From: Chloroflexota bacterium
GTDB lineage: Bacteria; Chloroflexota; Anaerolineae; 4572-78
Assembly (NCBI GenBank): GCA_024278725.1
Contig: JAJRSQ010000097.1
Coordinates: forward strand, 1 to 5,234
Direction of reading: 5' to 3'
Length of the DNA: 5,234 nt
Both the position numbers and the translations under genes were made by a program. Under the pieces are notes generated by a model that searched no databases, was not told where the DNA came from, and was given only the letters and a program-made list of their open reading frames with translations. Positions 1-5,234 of this stretch are shown in pieces. Each line of letters opens with the position of its first letter. The stretch's first letter is position 1.

Positions 1-184
1 CTCGGCGCAGAATGACCGTTTGCGGCGGCTGGTGCTCGGTTTGACGCGGCGCTGCAAAAAACACATCACTATCGTCAATGCGGAAATCAACGAGCGCGGC
101 TACGAACAGCGCGGTCGGTTGTTGTTGGCGCTGCACCGCATGCTCCGCCGGTTGAGCGGGGAAAGTGAGAAAGTGAGCGAGTGA
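1..184 (+). CDS. C-terminal fragment of a probable superfamily 1 (UvrD-like) helicase
   Basis: An open frame enters from the left edge (first full codon at base 2) and gives 60 residues before TGA at 182-184. The visible part contains LRRLVLGLTRRCKKHIT, which resembles helicase motif VI of UvrD/Rep/PcrA proteins: a hydrophobic strand, then G-[VL]-T-R, a basic stretch and another hydrophobic strand, with the arginine finger in the TR pair. A helical basic tail follows (about residues 30-52). In this family motif VI lies near the C-terminus, which fits the position of the stop. The last eight residues (about GESEKVSE) are encoded by a short tandem repeat and look like an acquired tail. The gene runs in the same direction as the DUF123 gene 47 bp downstream and may share its transcript. 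Only one motif is visible, so the family is tentative; another nucleic-acid ATPase or an unrelated basic protein is possible. Confidence 0.5.
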   Translation, partial: SAQNDRLRRLVLGLTRRCKKHITIVNAEINERGYEQRGRLLLALHRMLRRLSGESEKVSE

Positions 185-192
185 GAAAGTGA
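161..192. repeat. Tandem 8-bp repeat, four copies, spanning a stop codon
   Basis: The unit GAAAGTGA occurs at 161-168, 169-176 and 185-192, with a degenerate copy GCGAGTGA at 177-184. Eight is not a multiple of three, so each copy is read in a different frame, and the degenerate third copy supplies the TGA that ends the upstream gene. Low-complexity units like this are typical of intergenic slippage or microsatellite expansion. Confidence 0.85.
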
Positions 193-206
193 GATTGACG
201 ACACGC

Positions 207-247
207 AACCTGAAACACCAAACCTGAAACCTTGAACGCGAAACCTT
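207..247. repeat. Short dispersed direct repeats AACCTGAAAC / GAAACCTT
   Basis: AACCTGAAAC occurs twice (207-216 and 221-230), separated by ACCA. The overlapping word GAAACCTT occurs at 226-233 and 240-247. The block fills the spacer before the DUF123 gene and runs over its TTG start. I recall similar ACCTGAAACC/CCTTGAAC runs as common intergenic filler in Chloroflexota genomes; that link is from memory. Confidence 0.6.
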
Positions 248-798
248 TTTCTCCCATCACAATTATTGGCGAAGATGTCCCGTGCGGCACATACTTGCTG
301 CGGATTGCCGTCGCGCGTCCGCTGACGGTGGTTTTCGGGCGATTCAACGGCGGGCGTCCGGTCGCTGTGTCGGCGGGGAAATACGTGTATATCGGCTCGG
401 CGATGGGGATGCGCGGCGCGGCGTCACTCCCTCGGCGGGTGATGCGGCACGCGAGCCGCGCTTTCGGCGCTCCCCACCGTTTGCGCCCCGAATTGGCGGC
501 GGCATTCGCAGCGGCGGGTTTGGGGGAAGGGAACCTCATCCCAAAAAAGAAAACCCTGCGCTGGCACATTGATTTTTTGCTGGATGACCCTGCGGCGGAG
601 ATTGACCGGGTGCTGATTCTGCGCGCCACCCGGCGGCGGGAATCGGCGGTGGCGATGTGGCTGGCGGCGCAGGCGGGGGTTTCCGCGCCGGCGCGGGGGC
701 TGGGCGCGTCGGACGCGCGGGGGGAGACGCATGTTTTCCGCGTGCCGGATGATGGGGATTGGTGGGAAATGGTGGTGTTTTGGAGTGAAAAATTGTAG
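232..798 (+). CDS. DUF123 / Uri-family GIY-YIG-like nuclease domain protein
   Basis: The product has 188 residues. The family signature is clear: GTYLLRI (19-25), then AGKYVYIGSAMG (48-59), the pair equivalent to GIY and YIG of GIY-YIG nucleases, followed by RVMRH (69-73), RWHIDFLL (110-117) and a closing GLGASDARGETHVF (156-169). Members occur alone or fused to endonuclease III in archaea and are presumed DNA-processing enzymes; their exact substrate is not established. Two oddities stand out. About 30 residues (74-104) are inserted between RVMRH and the WHID block, and the closing motif lacks the two cysteines usual in the family (SDCxCxxHLF). TTG at 232 is the only ordinary start between the in-frame TGA at 211-213 and the conserved core, but it has no visible Shine-Dalgarno and lies inside a repeat, so the true start is uncertain. 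The TAG stop (796-798) lies inside a 28-bp palindrome. Confidence 0.85.
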   Translation: MNAKPFSPITIIGEDVPCGTYLLRIAVARPLTVVFGRFNGGRPVAVSAGKYVYIGSAMGMRGAASLPRRVMRHASRAFGAPHRLRPELAAAFAAAGLGEGNLIPKKKTLRWHIDFLLDDPAAEIDRVLILRATRRRESAVAMWLAAQAGVSAPARGLGASDARGETHVFRVPDDGDWWEMVVFWSEKL

Positions 799-822
799 AG
801 GCACGATGCATCGTGCCTCTAC
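788..822 (-). terminator. Probable intrinsic terminator of the minus-strand operon
   Basis: Read on the minus strand, a hairpin of up to 14 bp (arms 822-809 and 808-795, GC-rich, with TGCA at the turn) is followed at once by AATTTTTC (794-787). A stable stem plus a run of five T fits a Rho-independent terminator, only 3 bp past the stop of the cytochrome gene. On the + strand the same stem is followed by GGGTTAATTAT, with no clear T run, so termination of the DUF123 transcript is less convincing. Confidence 0.65.
795..822. repeat. Perfect 28-bp palindrome between convergent genes
   Basis: The left arm GTAGAGGCACGATG is followed directly by its exact reverse complement, 14 + 14 bp without mismatch. 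It covers the TAG stop of the DUF123 gene and ends 3 bp from the stop of the opposing cytochrome gene. Palindromes of the form GTAGAG(N)...(N)CTCTAC are, from memory, dispersed in many copies in Chloroflexota, cyanobacteria and some other genomes, so this is probably one copy of a REP-like element doing duty as a terminator. Confidence 0.9.
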
Positions 823-825
823 GGG

Positions 826-1395
826 TTAATTATCCGGTGCGCCGGCTTCAATCCAGGCGATAATCAGCGCGATTTCATTTTCCGACAAAAACGGCGGACC
901 GTCGAAGGGCATGCGGGGGATGGCTTCCCCTTTGATGCGCTTGACGAGTTCGCTCTCGGCGGCGTTGCCGGGCACAATCACCGGGCGATATGTCCCCCCG
1001 GCGATGACCCCCGCATACGAATTGAGTTGCAATCCGCGCGGGGCGTTGTCTCCGCTGTGACACTTCACGCAGCTTCCGGTGAAAATCGGCTGGATGTCCG
1101 CGGCGAAGCCGGGTGCGTCGGCGGTTGCCGGTGTTGCGGTGGGCGTGCCGGTGGGAGATGGTGCATCGGTGGGAGCGGGGACGAGGGTGTCGGTGGGCGG
1201 GCTGGGCGTGTCAGTGGGCGGGACGGGGGTTGCCGTCGCGGGGATGTCGGTTGCCGTTGCCGCCACTTGTGCCGCCGGGGTGACGGAAACGGAACTTCCG
1301 CCACACCCGGCTAAAATTACGCTCAACCCAATCACCATCACCGTGAGCCACAACGTTGCTGTGCGTCGCCGGCGCGGGTGAGTGGGATGTGCCAT
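826..1395 (-). CDS. Lipoprotein with C-terminal monoheme c-type cytochrome domain
   Basis: The product has 189 residues. A basic start (RRRR at 8-11) and a hydrophobic segment (about 14-29) lead to the lipobox ILAGC, with the lipidated cysteine at 31. Residues about 40-94 form a Thr/Pro/Ala-rich, probably unstructured spacer that would hold the folded domain away from the membrane. The C-terminal domain (about 97-189) has one heme-c site, CVKCH (109-113), a likely axial methionine in RMPFDGPPF (M162) and the ending EIALIIAWIEAGAPDN, a pattern common in small c-type cytochrome domains of the Planctomycete/PSCyt type. The role would be extracytoplasmic electron transfer; the partner is unknown. 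The ATG lies 4 bp after the stop of the LPXTG-type gene, with AAAGGG 7 nt upstream inside that gene's last codons, so translation is probably coupled. A palindromic terminator follows. Confidence 0.88.
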   Translation of the reverse strand: MAHPTHPRRRRTATLWLTVMVIGLSVILAGCGGSSVSVTPAAQVAATATDIPATATPVPPTDTPSPPTDTLVPAPTDAPSPTGTPTATPATADAPGFAADIQPIFTGSCVKCHSGDNAPRGLQLNSYAGVIAGGTYRPVIVPGNAAESELVKRIKGEAIPRMPFDGPPFLSENEIALIIAWIEAGAPDN

Positions 1396-1399
1396 CGGA

Positions 1400-3070
1400 C
1401 TACCCTTTCGACCCGATGCGCTGCCGCACCAGCATGCTGCCGCCGATGAAGACCAGTCCGCCGATAATCAGCAGCAGGCTCCGGTTGGTGGGTTGGGCGT
1501 CGTCGCCGGTGACGGGCAACATTGCCGGAGCGTCGGTGGTGGTTGCGGCGGCGTCATTGCTCATCGTCGCGGTGCTGTCCCCACTCATTGAGGCGGTTTT
1601 CGGCGTAACTTCCGGGAAGCCGTTCACTTCATCATTGTGGAACCAGATGAATTCGTTGGAGGCGTGCATGGCGCCGGCGGCGTCGAAGCGGGCGTTGGTC
1701 ACGCTCCAATTGCTGCCGTCAAAAGCGATTTCAGTGGCGAAGACCGGCGCGACACCGAAGTCTCCCCCTGCCATCGGCGGGGCGGGCATGCCGGGGTAGC
1801 TGTAGAAAATTTCCGGCTCGTTCTGCTCGAATTTCCCTTTGGCAATGGGGATGGGCGGCGCTGCCATTTGCAGACCGCTTTTGTTGACCGCGCTTTCATA
1901 AAAACCGGCGAAGATGTTTTGCACGGTGGCTTGGTCAACGCTGTTGCCCGCGTGGATTTTCAGCGTGTTCAGCGCGCCGAAGAGGACGGCGATATTGTCG
2001 ATGGTGTAGTTGCTCTGGCTGGTGAAAACGCCGTTGGCGGCGTCGTAACTGCCGGAAAGGGCGCTGAAATTGCTCGCTGCGGCGTCGAGATATTTGCTGT
2101 CGCCACTGACGCGGTATGCTTCTATCAGCCCACGAATGGCGGCGGCTTGGTCGGTGGCGGTGGTGTATGTTCCCCCGGCGAGCATATCGCCGAAGGTGGA
2201 AATTTTGGCGATGGCGGCGGCTTGGTTGTCGGCGTTGACGGCGTGCGCGGCGAACCACGTCAGCCCTTGAATCGCCAGCGAGGTTTCATCCACATCGGCG
2301 GGGGTGCGGTCTGCCAGCGCGGTGAACAGCATATCCGCCGCGTTGAGGAACATCATCGAGGCGTTGTCGTCGCGGTAGCGGTTGGTGGCGCTGTTCGGCA
2401 CGGCATCCATCATCGCCAGCGAACCGACGTTGCTGAAGCCGGAGAGCAAAATCCAGTTGCCACCGTAATCGACCGTGCCGTCGCTGTTGGCGTACAAGCC
2501 GCCATCGGTTTTGAGCATTTGCACGGCGTATTGCAGTTGCATTTTCGATTCCGCGTTCAGCACCATGCCGCCGAAACGCTGCTGTGCGCCGAAGTTGTCG
2601 TTGATGGTGCCGAAATGATTATCGACATGGAATTGTTTCGCCCATTCCGATTCCTTCATAATCGTCCAGCCCAGCGCGCGGGTGGTGACGGTGGTATCGA
2701 AGCTGGCGGGGTCCCACCGTTGGGTTCCGTAATCATCGGGATTGAATTGGGTGATGAAGTGCGGGTCGCCGCTGGCGTACACTGATTTCAGCAGGGCGGC
2801 ATTGGTGGGGGGAACGGCGGTGTCGCCGTCATCGGGGTTGGCGTCCACCATTTTGACCATTTGCATGATCATATCCATTTCGGGCATAAAGGTTTCGCCC
2901 AAGCCGGAACGCATGACCAGACTGCCCAAATTGTAGCGGGAATACCAGTATCCTTCTTCCTCGGCGGCGGTGGCGTCGAAGGCGGGTCCCTGCGCCAACG
3001 CCAACGGCGTGACCAGTAGACTTAAAATGGCAATCAAACCGAATACATAACTAAATTTTTGTTTCATCAT
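1400..3070 (-). CDS. Secreted, LPXTG-type anchored surface protein with helical-repeat core
   Basis: The product has 556 residues. A signal peptide spans about 1-26 (KQK, then a hydrophobic core, ending ALA before QG). The C-terminus is a textbook sorting signal: LPVTG (518-522), a hydrophobic segment (about 531-547) and a basic tail (RQR, then K), normally cut by sortase between T and G and joined to the cell envelope. Before it lies a Ser/Thr/Ala/Asp-rich stalk (about 489-517). The core (about 130-375) is rich in amphipathic helices of the kind AAIRGLIEAYRVSGDSKYLDAA (304-331 region), recalling the alpha/alpha-toroid fold of six-hairpin glycosidases and related proteins; I cannot name a family or active site. 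A methionine-rich stretch occurs at 62-74. It is the first gene of an operon with the cytochrome lipoprotein, so a joint role at the cell surface is likely. AGGAG lies 4 nt before the first ATG and 7 nt before a second ATG directly after it, so translation may start at Met2. Gene and export are certain; function is unknown. Confidence 0.85.
   Translation of the reverse strand: MMKQKFSYVFGLIAILSLLVTPLALAQGPAFDATAAEEEGYWYSRYNLGSLVMRSGLGETFMPEMDMIMQMVKMVDANPDDGDTAVPPTNAALLKSVYASGDPHFITQFNPDDYGTQRWDPASFDTTVTTRALGWTIMKESEWAKQFHVDNHFGTINDNFGAQQRFGGMVLNAESKMQLQYAVQMLKTDGGLYANSDGTVDYGGNWILLSGFSNVGSLAMMDAVPNSATNRYRDDNASMMFLNAADMLFTALADRTPADVDETSLAIQGLTWFAAHAVNADNQAAAIAKISTFGDMLAGGTYTTATDQAAAIRGLIEAYRVSGDSKYLDAAASNFSALSGSYDAANGVFTSQSNYTIDNIAVLFGALNTLKIHAGNSVDQATVQNIFAGFYESAVNKSGLQMAAPPIPIAKGKFEQNEPEIFYSYPGMPAPPMAGGDFGVAPVFATEIAFDGSNWSVTNARFDAAGAMHASNEFIWFHNDEVNGFPEVTPKTASMSGDSTATMSNDAAATTTDAPAMLPVTGDDAQPTNRSLLLIIGGLVFIGGSMLVRQRIGSKG
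1403..1408 (-). promoter_or_regulatory. Shine-Dalgarno of the cytochrome gene, inside the upstream gene
   Basis: On the minus strand AAAGGG lies 7 nt before the ATG at 1395 and overlaps the final Lys-Gly codons of the preceding gene (stop TAG at 1402-1400). This supports the chosen start and indicates translational coupling within one mRNA. Confidence 0.7.
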
Positions 3071-3074
3071 TTTT

Positions 3075-3079
3075 CTCCT
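3075..3079 (-). promoter_or_regulatory. Shine-Dalgarno AGGAG of the LPXTG-type surface protein gene
   Basis: AGGAG on the minus strand is followed by AAAA and then two ATG codons in a row (3070-3068 and 3067-3065). Spacing is 4 nt to the first and 7 nt to the second, so the second methionine has the more usual distance. Confidence 0.75.
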
Positions 3080-3156
3080 GTTCTTTGTTTTTCGGGTTAA
3101 AAATTAGTGGGATTTGCAAAAAGAAACGATGTGATGCACCCCCTTCCCGTATTTTG

Positions 3157-3165
3157 TGGTAAAAT
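3157..3165 (+). promoter_or_regulatory. Probable extended -10 promoter for the helicase gene
   Basis: TGG followed by TAAAAT makes a TGn extended -10 element with a one-mismatch hexamer (consensus TATAAT). No good -35 hexamer lies 16-18 bp upstream, as is acceptable for extended -10 promoters. Transcription would begin around 3171-3173, giving a leader of about 75 nt before the ATG at 3248. Assigned by pattern only. Confidence 0.4.
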
Positions 3166-3177
3166 TGTGCTATCACC

Positions 3178-3206
3178 GTTTCCATTGACCAGCATATCAC
3201 GGAAAC
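3178..3206. repeat. Small inverted repeat in the helicase leader
   Basis: GTTTCC (3178-3183) and GGAAAC (3201-3206) can pair across a 17-nt loop. The word TATCAC also occurs directly before or near each arm (3171-3176 and 3195-3200), a 24-bp direct repeat. It could be an operator or a weak leader hairpin; arms of 6 bp can arise by chance. Confidence 0.25.
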
Positions 3207-3239
3207 CAATCGCTGAAAGTAAGCCCCCATACATTTGCC

Positions 3240-3243
3240 GAGG
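3240..3243 (+). promoter_or_regulatory. Shine-Dalgarno GAGG of the helicase gene
   Basis: GAGG is followed by AAAG and then ATG (3248). The short spacing of 4 nt is acceptable, and the site supports this methionine as the start, 14 residues before the conserved Gln of the Q motif region. Confidence 0.65.
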
Positions 3244-3247
3244 AAAG

Positions 3248-5234
3248 ATGACCGAACAACCGAAACCACCCTTTCAACCGCGACCCTCCCAGCAGAAGAT
3301 TCTGGAATATGTGGACACCGGCGGCTTTTTGGGCGTGTCGGCGGTGCCGGGGAGCGGCAAAACGCACATTTTGTCGTATCTCGCTTCGGAATTGATTCCC
3401 CGCGTGGCGGACGACCAGGAGGTGCTGATTGTGACGCTGGTCAACGCGGCGGTGGACAATTTTCGGCGGCGAATTGACGGCTTCGTGCGCGAGCGCGGGT
3501 TGCTGGCGGGCTTCGGGTATCGCGTTTCCACCCTCCACTCGCTGGCGTATGAAATTGTCCGCGAGCGTCCCTCGCTGGTGGGGCTGGATATTGATTTCGA
3601 CATTGTGGATGAACGTTCCGCCGATGCGATTCTTTCGGAGGTGGTGGAAGGCTGGCTGGCGCGCCACAGCACACTGGTGGAAGATTATCTCGCCGCGCAT
3701 TTGAATGAGGCGGCGGTGCATAAATTGCGGCGGGGGCAGTTGCCGCGTTTGGTGAAAGATATTGCCGCCCGTTTCATCAAACGCGCCAAAGACCACCAGC
3801 TCACGCCGGTGGCGCTGGCGGAATTTTACCGGCAGTATGAAGGGTATGTGCCGCTCGCCAAACTTGGGGTGGACATTTACCGTGAATATCAGGCGCGATT
3901 GGCGCGCACCGGGGTGGATTTTGACGACCTCATCCGGCTGGCATCGCTGGCGATTGACCTCGACCCCGATTTTCTGAAACGATTGCGCCATCGCTGGCTC
4001 TACATTCTGGAAGATGAAGCGCAGGACAGTTCGATGTTGCAGGAACGGATTTTGCGCGCGCTGGCGGGACCCGGCGGCAATTGGGTGCGCGTTGGCGACC
4101 CGAATCAGGCGATTTACGAAACCTTTACCACCGCCCGCCCGGAAAATCTGCGGAATTTTCTGGCGGAAGCCGCCGTGCGCGACATCCCCATGCCGGAGTC
4201 GGGACGCTCCAGCAAGAGTATCATCGCGCTGGCAAATCGGCTCATCGCATGGACGAACACCGAACATCCCACCGTTGCCGCGCGGGATGCGTTGAGTGAG
4301 CCGTTCATCATTCCCACGCCCCCCGGCGACCCGCAACCCAATCCCCCCGATAAACCGGGAGAAATCTACTTCCCCGAAAATAAATTCTCCCCCCAAAAAG
4401 AATTGGAGGCGGTTGTCCTTTCGGTGAAACGGTGGTTGGCGCTGTACCCGAATCGCACCGTCGCCATTTTGGTTGCCCGCAACAACAAAGGGCATGATGT
4501 GGCAACTGCGCTGCGCCAAGCGGATGTTCCCTTCGTGGAATTGCTCAATAGCTCAAGCTCCACCCGCAGCACCGCCGGGGTGCTGGCGAATATTTTGCAG
4601 CATTTGGCGCGCCCCACCGACGCCAAACAACTGGCGACTCTCTTTCGGGTGTGGAAGCGGGATGTGTGGCACGTTGACGACCTGCGCCCGTTGCTGGAAC
4701 GGGTGGACGCGGCGCTGCGCGTTTTGCCGCACCCGGAACGCCTGCTCAGCCCGCGCGTGGGGGAAGATTGGCTCGACGATAATGAGGAAATGCTCGCCGA
4801 TACGGAGGCGCACGCCCTGCTTTCCGAGTTTCGGGAATTGGTGCGAGTGTGGCACGCCGCCGCCATTCTGCCCATTGACCAACTGGTCATCCGTTTGGGG
4901 CAGGATGTCTTCGACCAGCCCGCTGATTTGGCGCTGACCCACAAATTCGCGCTGGTGCTGCGCCAATTCGCCCGCGAAAACCCGGCATGGCGTTTGCCGC
5001 AATTTGTGGAGGAATTGAAACTGATTGCCAAAAACCAGCGCAAATTCATCGGCTTTGAGGATGAAGACCTGGGTTTCGAGCCGCCGCCCGGTAAAGTGAC
5101 TATCGCCACGATGCACCGCGCCAAAGGGCTGGAATGGGACCGGGTGTACCTGATGGGGGTGAACAATTACAATTTCCCGTCGGGGCAGCCGCAGGACAGT
5201 TATTTTTCGGAAAAATATTTCATTCGGGATGACC
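3248..5234 (+). CDS. UvrD/Rep-like superfamily 1 ATP-dependent DNA helicase (3' end missing)
   Basis: The frame is open from ATG to the window edge (662 complete codons). Superfamily 1A motifs appear in order: Q-motif region PRPSQQKIL (11-19), Walker A SAVPGSGKT (31-39), motif Ia LIVTLVNAAVDNF (60-72), motif Ib VSTLHSLAYEIV (93-104), Walker B LEDEAQD (254-260), motif III RVGDPNQAIYE (281-291), a strand-forming motif IV VAILVARN (405-412), and motif V VTIATMHRAKGLEWDRVYL (617-635). Motif VI and the C-terminus lie beyond the window, so by family size perhaps 100-250 residues are missing. The enzyme would hydrolyse ATP to move along single-stranded DNA 3' to 5' in repair or recombination. A Pro-rich insert (about 356-370, TPPGDPQPNPPDKPG) separates the 1A/2A regions. 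No nuclease domain is visible in this part; one could follow downstream. It is divergent from the surface-protein operon. Confidence 0.93.
   Translation, partial: MTEQPKPPFQPRPSQQKILEYVDTGGFLGVSAVPGSGKTHILSYLASELIPRVADDQEVLIVTLVNAAVDNFRRRIDGFVRERGLLAGFGYRVSTLHSLAYEIVRERPSLVGLDIDFDIVDERSADAILSEVVEGWLARHSTLVEDYLAAHLNEAAVHKLRRGQLPRLVKDIAARFIKRAKDHQLTPVALAEFYRQYEGYVPLAKLGVDIYREYQARLARTGVDFDDLIRLASLAIDLDPDFLKRLRHRWLYILEDEAQDSSMLQERILRALAGPGGNWVRVGDPNQAIYETFTTARPENLRNFLAEAAVRDIPMPESGRSSKSIIALANRLIAWTNTEHPTVAARDALSEPFIIPTPPGDPQPNPPDKPGEIYFPENKFSPQKELEAVVLSVKRWLALYPNRTVAILVARNNKGHDVATALRQADVPFVELLNSSSSTRSTAGVLANILQHLARPTDAKQLATLFRVWKRDVWHVDDLRPLLERVDAALRVLPHPERLLSPRVGEDWLDDNEEMLADTEAHALLSEFRELVRVWHAAAILPIDQLVIRLGQDVFDQPADLALTHKFALVLRQFARENPAWRLPQFVEELKLIAKNQRKFIGFEDEDLGFEPPPGKVTIATMHRAKGLEWDRVYLMGVNNYNFPSGQPQDSYFSEKYFIRDD

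Noticed and set aside
87..629. Open frame of 180 codons on the minus strand
   Set aside because: Antisense to the DUF123 gene and the repeat region; Arg/Ser-biased and without recognisable motifs.
1110..1280. Repetitive G/C-rich stretch suggesting a DNA repeat
   Set aside because: It encodes the Thr/Pro/Ala-rich spacer of the lipoprotein; the apparent repetition reflects amino-acid composition and has no regular unit.
1637..2785. Open frame of 382 codons on the + strand
   Set aside because: It is antisense to the LPXTG-type protein gene, gives a Gly/Val/Ala-biased product and has no signal or domain; the minus-strand gene has signal peptide, sorting signal and Shine-Dalgarno.
3085..3156. 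Possible minus-strand promoter for the surface-protein operon
   Set aside because: TAATTT and TTGCAA words exist but not at usual -35/-10 spacing; a promoter must lie in this region or nearby, but I cannot place it.
3051..3269. Small minus-strand frame of 72 codons across the divergent intergenic region
   Set aside because: It overlaps the starts and Shine-Dalgarno sites of both flanking genes and shows no domain; it is best read as non-coding promoter DNA.
3197..4519. Open frame of 440 codons on the minus strand
   Set aside because: It lies antisense to the helicase, whose motifs are intact; the product is rich in R, Q and H with no recognisable domain, as expected for a shadow frame in GC-rich DNA.
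4366..5166. Open frame of 266 codons on the minus strand
   Set aside because: Ser/Arg-rich shadow of the helicase C-terminal half, which contains motif V in the sense frame.

Overview
The window is GC-rich, densely coding bacterial DNA. The best guess for its source is a Chloroflexota genome (Anaerolineae-like). Three things point that way: a lipoprotein with a long Thr/Pro-rich spacer, a surface protein with an LPXTG-type tail, and short AACCTGAAAC-type and palindromic intergenic repeats, all familiar in that phylum. This is inference; no marker gene such as rRNA is present.

Layout, left to right. (1) The 3' tail of a + strand gene (1-184) has a motif-VI-like segment suggesting a superfamily 1 helicase; its stop codon lies inside four tandem 8-bp repeats. 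(2) A spacer of short repeats leads to a TTG-started + strand gene for a DUF123 / Uri-type GIY-YIG-like nuclease protein (232-798). (3) A perfect 28-bp palindrome (795-822) overlaps the stop of that gene and separates it from a convergent minus-strand operon, for which it probably forms the terminator. (4) The operon, read from right to left, encodes a 556-residue secreted protein with an all-helical core and a C-terminal LPVTG sorting signal (3070-1400). Four bases later comes a 189-residue lipoprotein with one c-type heme site (1395-826). (5) A 177-bp divergent intergenic region carries a likely extended -10 promoter facing right. (6) A + strand UvrD/Rep-like superfamily 1 DNA helicase (3248 to beyond the window edge) has lost only its C-terminal part, including motif VI, to the window boundary.

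The two minus-strand genes belong together: both products are exported and anchored outside the cytoplasm, one by lipid and one probably by sortase, and they are spaced for translational coupling. They may form a small cell-surface module built around a monoheme cytochrome. Its substrate is unknown, and it is the best candidate here for something undescribed. The flanking genes (helicase tail, DUF123 protein, full-size helicase) are DNA-processing functions with no evident link to the surface module. No tRNA, rRNA, CRISPR array or transposase gene was seen.
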